Of a stretch of 14,993 bases of DNA, positions 6,824 to 13,540 are shown one piece after another. The DNA is from UBA8752 sp965659115 (GTDB lineage: Bacteria > Bacteroidota > Bacteroidia > Flavobacteriales_D > Sanyastnellaceae), in contig CBFHUP010000058.1 in assembly GCA_965659115.1 (NCBI GenBank), positions 1 through 14,993 on the forward strand, read 5' to 3'. The position numbers and the translations under genes were made by a program. The notes beneath the pieces are model-generated. The model saw only the letters and a program-made list of their open reading frames with translations, was not told the origin of the DNA and searched no databases. Numbering within the stretch: position 1 is the first letter of the stretch; each line of letters begins with the position of its first letter.

Positions 6824-7836
6824 GATGGGTGGGAGTCTTTGATGCGGTCCATGATGTCCTGCGCCACGCGCAACGCGGCCAGGCCATCCTCGAGGGAGAC
6901 TTGGCAGGGCGCGGTGCCGGTGCAGGCGGCATGAAAATCCGCGAGTTCGTCGGCGATGGCATTGGCCTCGCTGATTTCGGGTGCTTCGATGTGAAGACGG
7001 CGGGCAGTCTTGCCTGGCACGTCCAAGTACATTCCGTAGGGGTCTCGCTCTTGCCCTTCGGCCACGTCTTCGAGCTTCACCACTTGGGCCTTTCGGTTGA
7101 GCAAGTCCACGGAGAGGTAGGCGTCGGGTTGAAACAGGCGCACCTTTCTCATGGGAGACAGGCTGACCCTGCTCGCAGTGAGGTTGGCCACCGCACCAGA
7201 GGCGAACTCGAGGCGCGCGTTGGCAATGTCAACGCTGTCTCCGACCACGGCCACGCCGTTGGCGGCCACCCGGGTCACGTCGCTGCCCATGGCGTGGAGC
7301 GCCAGGTCGATGTCGTGGATCATCAGGTCGAAGACCACGGAGACATCCAATCCACGCGGATTGAACTGCGCCAAACGGTGGGCCTCGATGAAGCGGGGCC
7401 GGTCCAGTTGCAGTCGGGTCGCTTGAAAGGCGGGGTTGAACCGCTCCACATGGCCCACTTGCACCACCTTGCTGGCTTGATCGCGCAAGGCGATGAGGCG
7501 CTCCGCGTCGGAATAGGAGTTGGCGACCGGCTTTTCAATGAAGCAATGGCGCCCGGCCTTCAAGACTTGCTCGGCCAACTGAACATGATGCTGGGTGGGC
7601 GTGACAATCGCCACAGCGTCCACCGCATCAATCAACGCTTCGGCCGAGTCGAATGCCGATGAAGGGGTTGCCCAATTTTCTTCCGCAGCCAAAGTTGAGG
7701 CGGCTTCATTCGACTTTGGATCCGGATCGAAATGACCGGCCAAAGTCCACTTTGAAGACAAGGATTGCAGGCACCGAAGGTGGATCCGGCCGAGATGGCC
7801 GGCGCCGAGAACGCCGATGCGGAGGGTCTGAGACAT
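6820..7836 (-). CDS. Gfo/Idh/MocA family NAD(P)-dependent oxidoreductase
   Basis: 338 residues from the ATG at 7836. The frame is open 21 codons further, but homologous sequence starts at SQTLRIGVLGAGHLG. The N-terminal Rossmann fold carries GAGHLG (11-16) and the acidic FDPDP after the second strand. EKP (101-103) is the signature catalytic-lysine motif of the family. DLMIHDIDLALH (170-181) supplies the His/Asp active-site segment of the C-terminal domain. Such enzymes oxidise or reduce sugars, inositols or nucleotide-sugars. The DLMIHDID form is seen in enzymes acting on UDP-amino sugars, such as GnnA-type 3-dehydrogenases, but no partner aminotransferase is nearby, so the substrate is left open. 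It overlaps the DUF4494 gene by 4 nt and diverges from pcm across 102 bp. Confidence 0.94.
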   Translation of the reverse strand: MSQTLRIGVLGAGHLGRIHLRCLQSLSSKWTLAGHFDPDPKSNEAASTLAAEENWATPSSAFDSAEALIDAVDAVAIVTPTQHHVQLAEQVLKAGRHCFIEKPVANSYSDAERLIALRDQASKVVQVGHVERFNPAFQATRLQLDRPRFIEAHRLAQFNPRGLDVSVVFDLMIHDIDLALHAMGSDVTRVAANGVAVVGDSVDIANARLEFASGAVANLTASRVSLSPMRKVRLFQPDAYLSVDLLNRKAQVVKLEDVAEGQERDPYGMYLDVPGKTARRLHIEAPEISEANAIADELADFHAACTGTAPCQVSLEDGLAALRVAQDIMDRIKDSHPS

Positions 7837-7906
7837 GGGGCAACGAATGTACCCGCTCCGCTTGCCCCCGGCCGCATGTTGGCAAGGCACAATTTCCACA
7901 TCGAAT

Positions 7907-7918
7907 CCCGGTTCCGGG
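7907..7918. repeat. Perfect inverted repeat in the divergent oxidoreductase/pcm gap
   Basis: CCCGG-TT-CCGGG, two 5-bp arms around TT, lies between the divergent starts at 7836 and 7939, about 20 bp before the pcm ATG. It could be an operator or a short mRNA hairpin. Arms this short and GC-rich may also be chance. No convincing -33/-7 pair was found around it. Confidence 0.25.
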
Positions 7919-7938
7919 TTGGGTATTTTGGTCGGCTC

Positions 7939-8625
7939 ATGTCCGCTTCAGCCGCCAACCTTACAGACAGCTACCGCCACAAAGGCCTCCGCCGTGAACT
8001 GCTGGGCAAATTGAGGGAGATGGGCATCGCAGATGAAGCGGTGTTGGATGCCATGGACAGGGTGCCTCGGCATTATTTCATGGACGATGCCTTTGTCCAT
8101 TTTGCATACGACAACAAAGCTTTTCGCATTGGGGCTGGGCAAACCATCAGCCACCCATTTACGGTGGCCAGGCAAACAGAATTGCTCGGGCTCTCCAAAG
8201 GAGCCAACGTGCTCGAAATCGGAACAGGCAGTGGCTACCAATGCGCCGTACTGTCGGCAATGGGGTACAAGGTGCACAGCATAGAAAGGCAGAAGGCGTT
8301 GTACGACACCACCACGCCGTTTCTGAAGAAGATGGGCTTCAGGGCCCATTGTTATTACGGGGACGGCTTCAAAGGAAAGCCGGTGTTTGCGCCTTTTGAT
8401 GGCATTTTGGTCACCTGTGGGGCCCCCTTCATTCCCGAAGCCCTGCTGGGTCAGTTGGCCATAGGGGGTCGGTTGATCATTCCATTAGACGATCCCAACG
8501 TGGGGGAGGGGAAGCAGGTCATGACCGAGGTGCGCCGAGTGGAAGAGTCGACGTTCACCCGGCAGACACACGGCACTTTTGCCTTTGTGCCTATGCTGGC
8601 CGCCCGTTCAGGAAACGCAGATTAA
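7939..8625 (+). CDS. pcm: Protein-L-isoaspartate O-methyltransferase
   Basis: 228 residues from the ATG at 7939. An in-frame ATG at 7876 would add 21 residues unlike the family, and 228 fits its usual length. The enzyme uses S-adenosylmethionine to methylate L-isoaspartyl residues that form by protein ageing, starting their repair to aspartate. GQTISHPFT (67-75) corresponds to the substrate-binding ISQPYTVA motif, here with His for Gln. VLEIGTGSGY (91-100) is methyltransferase motif I. FDGILVTCGAP followed by LLGQLAIGGRLIIPL gives the family's post-motifs in the expected order. There is no signal peptide, so it is cytoplasmic. It diverges from the oxidoreductase gene, and its stop codon overlaps that of the convergent metallopeptidase gene. 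Confidence 0.95.
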   Translation: MSASAANLTDSYRHKGLRRELLGKLREMGIADEAVLDAMDRVPRHYFMDDAFVHFAYDNKAFRIGAGQTISHPFTVARQTELLGLSKGANVLEIGTGSGYQCAVLSAMGYKVHSIERQKALYDTTTPFLKKMGFRAHCYYGDGFKGKPVFAPFDGILVTCGAPFIPEALLGQLAIGGRLIIPLDDPNVGEGKQVMTEVRRVEESTFTRQTHGTFAFVPMLAARSGNAD

Positions 8626-10970
8626 TCGCAAGCTTCACCAAAGCCAGCGAGCACCCCCAGTACATCGGATACGGTCACGATGCCGTCGAAATCGAGGTCT
8701 CCAGGGCAGTGGTCCAAGTCTGCAATACATTTTCCCGAGGCGGTGTCCCACACGGTGCCTACACCGCAGGCATTTTCGTTGCAGCACATGACGCCGTTGC
8801 ATGCTGCAGCAGGGGGCGGTAGAGGGTCGCACACATTGCCAAAGCTGCCGAGGGTCGTGAGGATGTCCGTGACCGTCACCATTCCATCAAAGTCCACATC
8901 AGACAAGCACTGAATCTGAAGGGTCACGCACAGTCCTGTTGCGGCATTCCAAAATGTTCCGTCGCCACAGGCGGCAGCTGCACAGGCTTCCTCATCGTCG
9001 CAAATGCCGTTGTTGTTGGCATCTTCCACACAGTCTCCTCCGCAGACTCCCAGAGCATCATCGTAAAGGCAACTCCCGTCTTCTAAAGAGGCGTCCCCGT
9101 CATAATTGCAGGCTCCCGGATCCGTGCAGCCCGGCGCGTCCGCATTGTCGCTACAGAGTCCTGGGATTTCAACATTTGCAGTGTAATCCACTGCTCCAGA
9201 GGTAGACCAGGCATTCATGATTTCGAGGGTCCAATCCCCGTTTCCAGTCAATGAAGCCGAAGCCAAATTGACCGAAGCCGTGTAGGTTCCGGGTGCCGAT
9301 ACATTCCAGTCGCCTGGCCAAGCTCCTGCTCCGGTGTAACCCAGTGACTGGTTGTATCCTCCGATTTCTATGCAGTTCCCCGAAGGAGAGCATAACCCGA
9401 GCAACATGTCGCCCGGCCAAGAACCGCTGCTTTGGGCGTTTCCAAAAACCAGGGTGATGTTGAGACCAAGCGGAGCGCCTGAGGCATTGAAGGTGGTGGT
9501 TTCGATGCCTCCTCCTGCGAGTGAGGTGGTGATTTCCGGTACAGTTAACCCGCCGATCAACCCTCCGTCAGGACCACATTCCGAGCAGTCATTGGGGTAG
9601 ATGCAGCCATCGTTGTTGGGGTCGCCTGGCGCGTAGTTGCAGGCTTGTGCATCTCCACAAAAAAGGCCCGTGGACTCGGTGACCAGGTCTCCACATGTTC
9701 CGATGCAGGACGCTCCATTGAAGGTGGGGATCAGGGCGTTGTTCTCTACAGTGGGATGAAACTGGAGCAATTTGCTTCCGCCAGAAATGGCATGGCAGTA
9801 ACTCATGATCGTACCGAGCTGGCCTGTAGGGTTGTCGGTGTAGCCCGTGCAATCCCCCTCGTAACTTCCACAGTTGTCGATGGGGCCTCCAGGCCAACCA
9901 CACCAGTGGGTGTGGTTCGCACCACAATTGTGGCCCAATTCGTGGGCCACTACATCCAGGTTCCAAGCGTAGGTGTTGATGTTGTAGCTCGTGGTGCCAC
10001 TGAGGTTGCCGCTGACCCCCGCGTTATAGCTGTTACACAGGCCGTTGAGGTAGGCGATTCCTCCGGTCCCAATGTTGGTGCGCATCGTGAAGAAGTGCTT
10101 CAGGTCCAAAGGGATGGCATTGAAGTTGGGGTTGTTGTTCCACTCTGAATTGAAGGCGCCAAGCAACCCTCCGCCATCGTTGACCACAGAAGCATAAGGG
10201 TCGGGGGAGGTCCAGACATGAATGAACCTGGCCTCGAGGGTGACGAGGTCGTTGAGTTCATTGCGGTAGATCTGGTCCACTGATGCCAGAATCGCCAAGG
10301 CCCAATCGACGGCGTCTGTCACGTCAGAACCCAAAGCATTGTAGGTGAATTGGTCGATTTCAATGCCGACCTCAACACATTCCAAAAGCGATGCGCTGCT
10401 CATTTGTGCCGCTGTTCCATCGGCCAAGGGCAAGGGCACGGCATCTTCTACTCCACAGGTGAAAATCCGATCGTCTGTAGATACATCGACGGGGAAGAGG
10501 GCGTGCCATCCATCTCCCCTGTGGTTGATCTCCCAGCGCCGGCCGTCCATAGAAAAACTGGCCAGCACGTGGTCTCTCATTAAAATGAGGGTCCCTCGGG
10601 CATCTCCGCCTTCCAAGGCGTAAGTCATCAAGCTCGGCTGAATGCCCTCGACATGAAATCCCGAAGCGTCGGTGACCGCCACCTCTAACTGCTCTGAGAG
10701 GTTCTCAAAGCGCTTGAAACGCATGGTTTTGACGGTTCCGTTGGGGAAGGGGACAGACCACGTGAACCGCTGGGGAGCTTCAGCTTTCAAATCCCCAAAG
10801 GCATTCACATCCAGCTTCATGCCGCGGGCTGATCCCAACTCTTCTGTGGGGCTCAGTGAAGCAGGCAGAAGTTTCGCTTCCATAAAGGCCACTTCAGTGG
10901 CTTCCTGTTGGGCTGAAACACCCACAGTGAACAGCAGAAAAAGGAACAAGAAAAAACGGGAGAATGCCAT
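8622..10970 (-). CDS. Secreted reprolysin-like zinc metallopeptidase with C-terminal Cys/EF-hand repeats
   Basis: 782 residues with a clear signal peptide (hydrophobic core, cleavage near VSA/QQ, residues 20-21). A propeptide-like region (about 20-200) precedes a metzincin domain: zinc site HELGHNCGANH (343-353), then Met-turn TIMSYCH with M389, a spacing typical of M12B-like enzymes. Two Cys-rich motifs follow (CGDAQACNY at 438, CTDPGACNY...DGSC at 615-634), flanking a P-domain-like beta region (about 470-605). The tail has two 48-residue repeats (668-715 and 735-782), each with a calcium-loop pattern DxDxDGxVTxxD. Expected to be an exported protease. No type A or B T9SS sorting domain is seen, so its route across the outer membrane is unclear. 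Its stop overlaps the pcm stop. Confidence 0.93.
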   Translation of the reverse strand: MAFSRFFLFLFLLFTVGVSAQQEATEVAFMEAKLLPASLSPTEELGSARGMKLDVNAFGDLKAEAPQRFTWSVPFPNGTVKTMRFKRFENLSEQLEVAVTDASGFHVEGIQPSLMTYALEGGDARGTLILMRDHVLASFSMDGRRWEINHRGDGWHALFPVDVSTDDRIFTCGVEDAVPLPLADGTAAQMSSASLLECVEVGIEIDQFTYNALGSDVTDAVDWALAILASVDQIYRNELNDLVTLEARFIHVWTSPDPYASVVNDGGGLLGAFNSEWNNNPNFNAIPLDLKHFFTMRTNIGTGGIAYLNGLCNSYNAGVSGNLSGTTSYNINTYAWNLDVVAHELGHNCGANHTHWCGWPGGPIDNCGSYEGDCTGYTDNPTGQLGTIMSYCHAISGGSKLLQFHPTVENNALIPTFNGASCIGTCGDLVTESTGLFCGDAQACNYAPGDPNNDGCIYPNDCSECGPDGGLIGGLTVPEITTSLAGGGIETTTFNASGAPLGLNITLVFGNAQSSGSWPGDMLLGLCSPSGNCIEIGGYNQSLGYTGAGAWPGDWNVSAPGTYTASVNLASASLTGNGDWTLEIMNAWSTSGAVDYTANVEIPGLCSDNADAPGCTDPGACNYDGDASLEDGSCLYDDALGVCGGDCVEDANNNGICDDEEACAAAACGDGTFWNAATGLCVTLQIQCLSDVDFDGMVTVTDILTTLGSFGNVCDPLPPPAAACNGVMCCNENACGVGTVWDTASGKCIADLDHCPGDLDFDGIVTVSDVLGVLAGFGEACD
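8625..8768 (-). repeat. Second 48-residue Cys/EF-hand repeat of the metallopeptidase
   Basis: This encodes residues 735-782, the very C-terminus, starting CGVGTVWDTASGKC and ending GFGEACD. The 12-residue loop DLDFDGIVTVSD (758-769) matches an EF-hand or dockerin-type calcium loop. Aligned without gaps to the repeat at 8826-8969, I count 24 of 48 identical positions, including all four Cys and the calcium-ligand Asp residues. Confidence 0.85.
8826..8969 (-). repeat. First 48-residue Cys/EF-hand repeat of the metallopeptidase
   Basis: This encodes residues 668-715, starting CGDGTFWNAATGLC and ending SFGNVCD, with calcium-loop pattern DVDFDGMVTVTD (691-702). It is the same length as the second repeat and is separated from it by a 19-residue Pro/Ala/Cys-rich linker. 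The unit looks like half a dockerin plus a Cys-knotted lead segment. Confidence 0.85.
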
Positions 10971-11011
10971 GGATTACAAGCTAACCCTTGGCCACAGTTC
11001 TTCCACCATCA

Positions 11012-11025
11012 GTGACAAATGTCAC
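11012..11025. promoter_or_regulatory. Inverted repeat upstream of the metallopeptidase gene, possible operator
   Basis: GTGACA-AA-TGTCAC is a pair of perfect 6-bp arms around AA. It lies 42-55 bp upstream of the metallopeptidase ATG, in the longest intergenic gap of the window. The TGAC-N4-GTCA core resembles CRP/FNR-family half-sites. On the minus strand it contains GACATTTG (11023-11016), one base off the Bacteroidota -7 consensus TAnnTTTG, so a bound regulator could cover the promoter. No good -33 TTG was found at the right spacing, so this remains tentative. Confidence 0.4.
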
Positions 11026-11149
11026 CGCACATTTTTTGGGGAGACGCCACCTGACCTCGTGCCGACTTGCTCGTGCTCAATATGCCCAGCATGCCATAAA
11101 AGTGATGCCATTCGAGGCGTCGGTGTTCGCGGTAACTGACACTGCTTCC

Positions 11150-11758
11150 TTACAACACCCCCCTCCCGGGACGCACCAGTACGGCCTCATCTCCTGTGCA
11201 GTCAACCACCGTTGAAGGCTCGAGGTGGCCAATTCCTCCAGCCAAAACGGCGTCGACTTGGAGGGCGTATTTCTCGTGTACCAATCCCGGATCTGTCATG
11301 TATTCCACGTCCGTGTCATCCGCATGAACGGAGCTCACAACAAGGGGCTTGCCTATCGCTTCCACGAGCGCTGTGGGGATGTTGTGGTCGGGGATTCTGA
11401 TGCCGACTTCGCGCTTTGATTTTCGGAACAGCCGGGGAACTTGAACCCCCGCGTTGATGATGAAGGTGAATGGGCCGGGCAGGGAGCGCTTCATGAGTTT
11501 GAAAGTGGGTTGAGGCACAGGCGCAGTGTATTCGCTGACCTGGCTCAAATCCTTGCATATCAGAGAGAAGTTGGCTTCTGTCAAGGAGATGTCTCGGATC
11601 CGGGCCATTTTCTCGAGGGCCTTTGAAGAGCCGAGGGCACAGGCAAAGCAGTACACGGAATCCGTTGGGATGATGACGACGCCGTTCTTTTGCAATATGG
11701 CTGCAGCTTGGGCGATTTTTCGCTCCTCTGGCGTGCCGGGGTGGATCTCAATGAGCAT
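11150..11758 (-). CDS. yciO: YciO/YrdC-family protein (threonylcarbamoyl-AMP synthase superfamily)
   Basis: 202 residues from the ATG at 11758; a GTG one codon earlier is the alternative. The family binds ATP and carbonate/threonine in a YrdC fold. Its best-known members (TsaC/Sua5) make threonylcarbamoyl-AMP for the t6A modification of tRNAs reading ANN codons. The sequence follows YciO rather than TsaC: PTDSVY, ARIRDISLTEANFSLICKDLS, SLPGPFTFII, VGIRIPDHN, and DAVLAGG before STVVDCT. The usual YGLGC after PTDxV reads YCFAC here. It has no Sua5 C-terminal domain and no signal peptide. YciO function is less settled than TsaC, so a tRNA-modification role is only likely. It lies 52 bp downstream of the DksA-like gene on the same strand. 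Confidence 0.9.
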   Translation of the reverse strand: MLIEIHPGTPEERKIAQAAAILQKNGVVIIPTDSVYCFACALGSSKALEKMARIRDISLTEANFSLICKDLSQVSEYTAPVPQPTFKLMKRSLPGPFTFIINAGVQVPRLFRKSKREVGIRIPDHNIPTALVEAIGKPLVVSSVHADDTDVEYMTDPGLVHEKYALQVDAVLAGGIGHLEPSTVVDCTGDEAVLVRPGRGVL

Positions 11759-11810
11759 CACATTAAGTTCGCCAAAATCGGCCTGTTGTGCATCACAATT
11801 TCTAACAAAA

Positions 11811-12146
11811 TCACCCTGCGCAGCGGACGCAAGAAATGGCGCCAGGCATCAGCAGCAATCGGCCCGTAGGAATGGGGCCTCCGCACCGGTTGCACAAACC
11901 GAACCGGTCGTCGTCCAGACGCTGAAGCGCACGGTCCAGTCCTTGCCTCAATTTTTCGGCCTGTCTCAAAGCGGCCTCATTGACCGACTTGTTGTTGATG
12001 GCGTCCATGCGGCTTACCCGGCCAATGGCCTCACTCGGGGGAATGGGCTTGGTCAGCTCGCGGTATTCGACAATGCGCTCATCCAAGTCCCTGGCCTTCT
12101 TGATGATGGCCTTCTTGATATTTTCTTTCTCTTCCTTGGAAAGCAT
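11811..12146 (-). CDS. Small TraR/DksA-family C4 zinc-finger protein
   Basis: 111 residues from the ATG at 12146; a GTG ten codons earlier is less likely. An N-terminal Lys/Glu-rich helical region leads into a coiled-coil-like segment with IGRVSRMDAINNKSVNEAAL. The C-terminus has CNRCGGPIPTGRLL...CVRC, i.e. C-X2-C-X17-C-X2-C, the DksA/TraR zinc finger. Members of this superfamily enter the RNA polymerase secondary channel through the coiled-coil tip and modulate initiation, often with ppGpp. This one is shorter than E. coli DksA (151 residues). An acidic Asp sits in SRMD, where a tip would lie, but its role is unproven. It is same-strand upstream of yciO and diverges from the YHYH gene across 41 bp. 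Confidence 0.9.
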   Translation of the reverse strand: MLSKEEKENIKKAIIKKARDLDERIVEYRELTKPIPPSEAIGRVSRMDAINNKSVNEAALRQAEKLRQGLDRALQRLDDDRFGLCNRCGGPIPTGRLLLMPGAISCVRCAG

Positions 12147-12187
12147 GTGGCAATTAAACCCTTCTTTCCCGGACACGTCTGTTCTTC

Positions 12188-13540
12188 ATGCGATTCATTC
12201 TTTCTGGGTGCCTTTTTCTTCTGGCCTTTTCCCTTGATGCACAGCCTGAGCTGGCCGCTTGGATCCTCAACACCGACGGTGAAACCGGTCAATTCTGGAA
12301 CGGCAACAACCTCGTTCAGATGCAGGAGGAGTGCGATGTCCAATTGGTCCAATTCAGCGATGACTTTGTGTATGTCCATTCCAACGGCATTCCTCGGTAT
12401 CCCACGGCGCCATTTCCCGATGGCAATCCCTCCCAAGCGACCGCCCAAGATTACCTCTTTCAGATTCCGCGCGATCCAGAGGAAGGCCCGTCAGGCGGAA
12501 CGGCTACCGGACTTGGGCACACCGGAGTCTTGATCAATGGCGTGGTGATTTTCAATGCGCAAGACGCGTTCAGCTACAACAATCAGGGCGTGTGGCATCA
12601 AAACGGGGGGTTCTTCGAGAACGGCGGTTTTGATTGTGCAAAGGGGCATCCGGCCATGGGCCAATACCACCACCACCAAGTGCCCACGGCCTTTGACGAC
12701 AGTTTTGCGCCGACCAGTGATGTCTGTGACGACTTCCCGAGCGAGGCGCTGTTCACTGTGGATGTGGCCGAACACAGTCCCTTGATCGGCTATGCGTTTG
12801 ACGGTTACCCCATCTACGGACCTTATGGATTTGCCAATGCAGATGGATCGGGGGGCATTGCTCGGATGGAGACCAGCTGGCAGCTTCGGGACATTGCTGT
12901 GCGGCAGACGTTGCCCGACGGTACGGCTTTGGCCCCCAACCAATACGGCCCCGATGTCGGGGCATTGGTGACCCCTCCGATTCCTCCGGGTGCAGCGCCT
13001 GTGGCTGCGGTGTTGGGCGCATACATCGAGGACCATGAATTCGTGACGGGTTCAGGAAGTCTGGATGAATTCAATGGCCGGTTCGCGGTCACCCCGGAGT
13101 ATCCTGAAGGAACCTATGCCTATTACGCGACGGTCGATGAAGACCACAATGGCCAATACCCCTATTTCTTTCCCGCTTACCGCGGCGTGGTGGAGACCGA
13201 CAACTTTGGTGGAGGCCCCGGTCCAGGGGGAGGCGGGGGCACCAATGTGACCATTGACGAGGCGGTGGAAACCTGGACGGGCTCGGTGAGCGGCGTCTCT
13301 CCATCATTGGGTCAACCTGCTGATTTCTATGCCTATCCCAATCCGGTCCGCGACGTCGTGCGCTTTGCGGGCATCCTGCCCGAACGGGTAGAAGTGTACG
13401 ATGCCATGGGGCGCTGTGTGGCCAGTTGGACCGCAACGGCCATGGGTCAAGGCCTCAGCTTGACAGGATGGCCCGCGGGCACCTATTGTTGCAAGGGTTT
13501 GACAACCGGTCAACACACCATGCTCATCTTGCATCCATGA
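12188..13540 (+). CDS. YHYH-domain protein with T9SS type A sorting domain
   Basis: 450 residues. The signal peptide (residues 1-18) has cleavage likely at DA/QPE. The central region is a YHYH domain: GHTGVLINGVVIFNA, then GHPAMGQYHHH with the signature at 160-163 (YHHH here instead of YHYH), and PLIGYAFDGYPIYGPYGF. The domain's function is not established; the clustered His, Asp and Tyr residues suggest metal binding (inference). A Gly/Pro-rich linker (about 341-355) separates it from the C-terminal domain (about 377-450), which has YAYPNPVRD, a VEVYDAMGRCV strand and GWPAGTY, the layout of the Por/T9SS type A signal. The protein should be exported through T9SS and attached or released at the surface. 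Its TGA overlaps the ATG of the next gene, suggesting translational coupling. Confidence 0.92.
   Translation: MRFILSGCLFLLAFSLDAQPELAAWILNTDGETGQFWNGNNLVQMQEECDVQLVQFSDDFVYVHSNGIPRYPTAPFPDGNPSQATAQDYLFQIPRDPEEGPSGGTATGLGHTGVLINGVVIFNAQDAFSYNNQGVWHQNGGFFENGGFDCAKGHPAMGQYHHHQVPTAFDDSFAPTSDVCDDFPSEALFTVDVAEHSPLIGYAFDGYPIYGPYGFANADGSGGIARMETSWQLRDIAVRQTLPDGTALAPNQYGPDVGALVTPPIPPGAAPVAAVLGAYIEDHEFVTGSGSLDEFNGRFAVTPEYPEGTYAYYATVDEDHNGQYPYFFPAYRGVVETDNFGGGPGPGGGGGTNVTIDEAVETWTGSVSGVSPSLGQPADFYAYPNPVRDVVRFAGILPERVEVYDAMGRCVASWTATAMGQGLSLTGWPAGTYCCKGLTTGQHTMLILHP

Noticed and set aside
6829..7662. 277-codon open frame on the plus strand
   Set aside because: It is antisense to the oxidoreductase gene, which has clear Rossmann and EKP motifs; the translation is Gly/Val/His-rich without recognisable features.
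11526..12533. 335-codon open frame on the plus strand spanning three genes
   Set aside because: It is antisense to yciO and the DksA-like gene and overlaps the YHYH gene in another frame; all three of those have family motifs.
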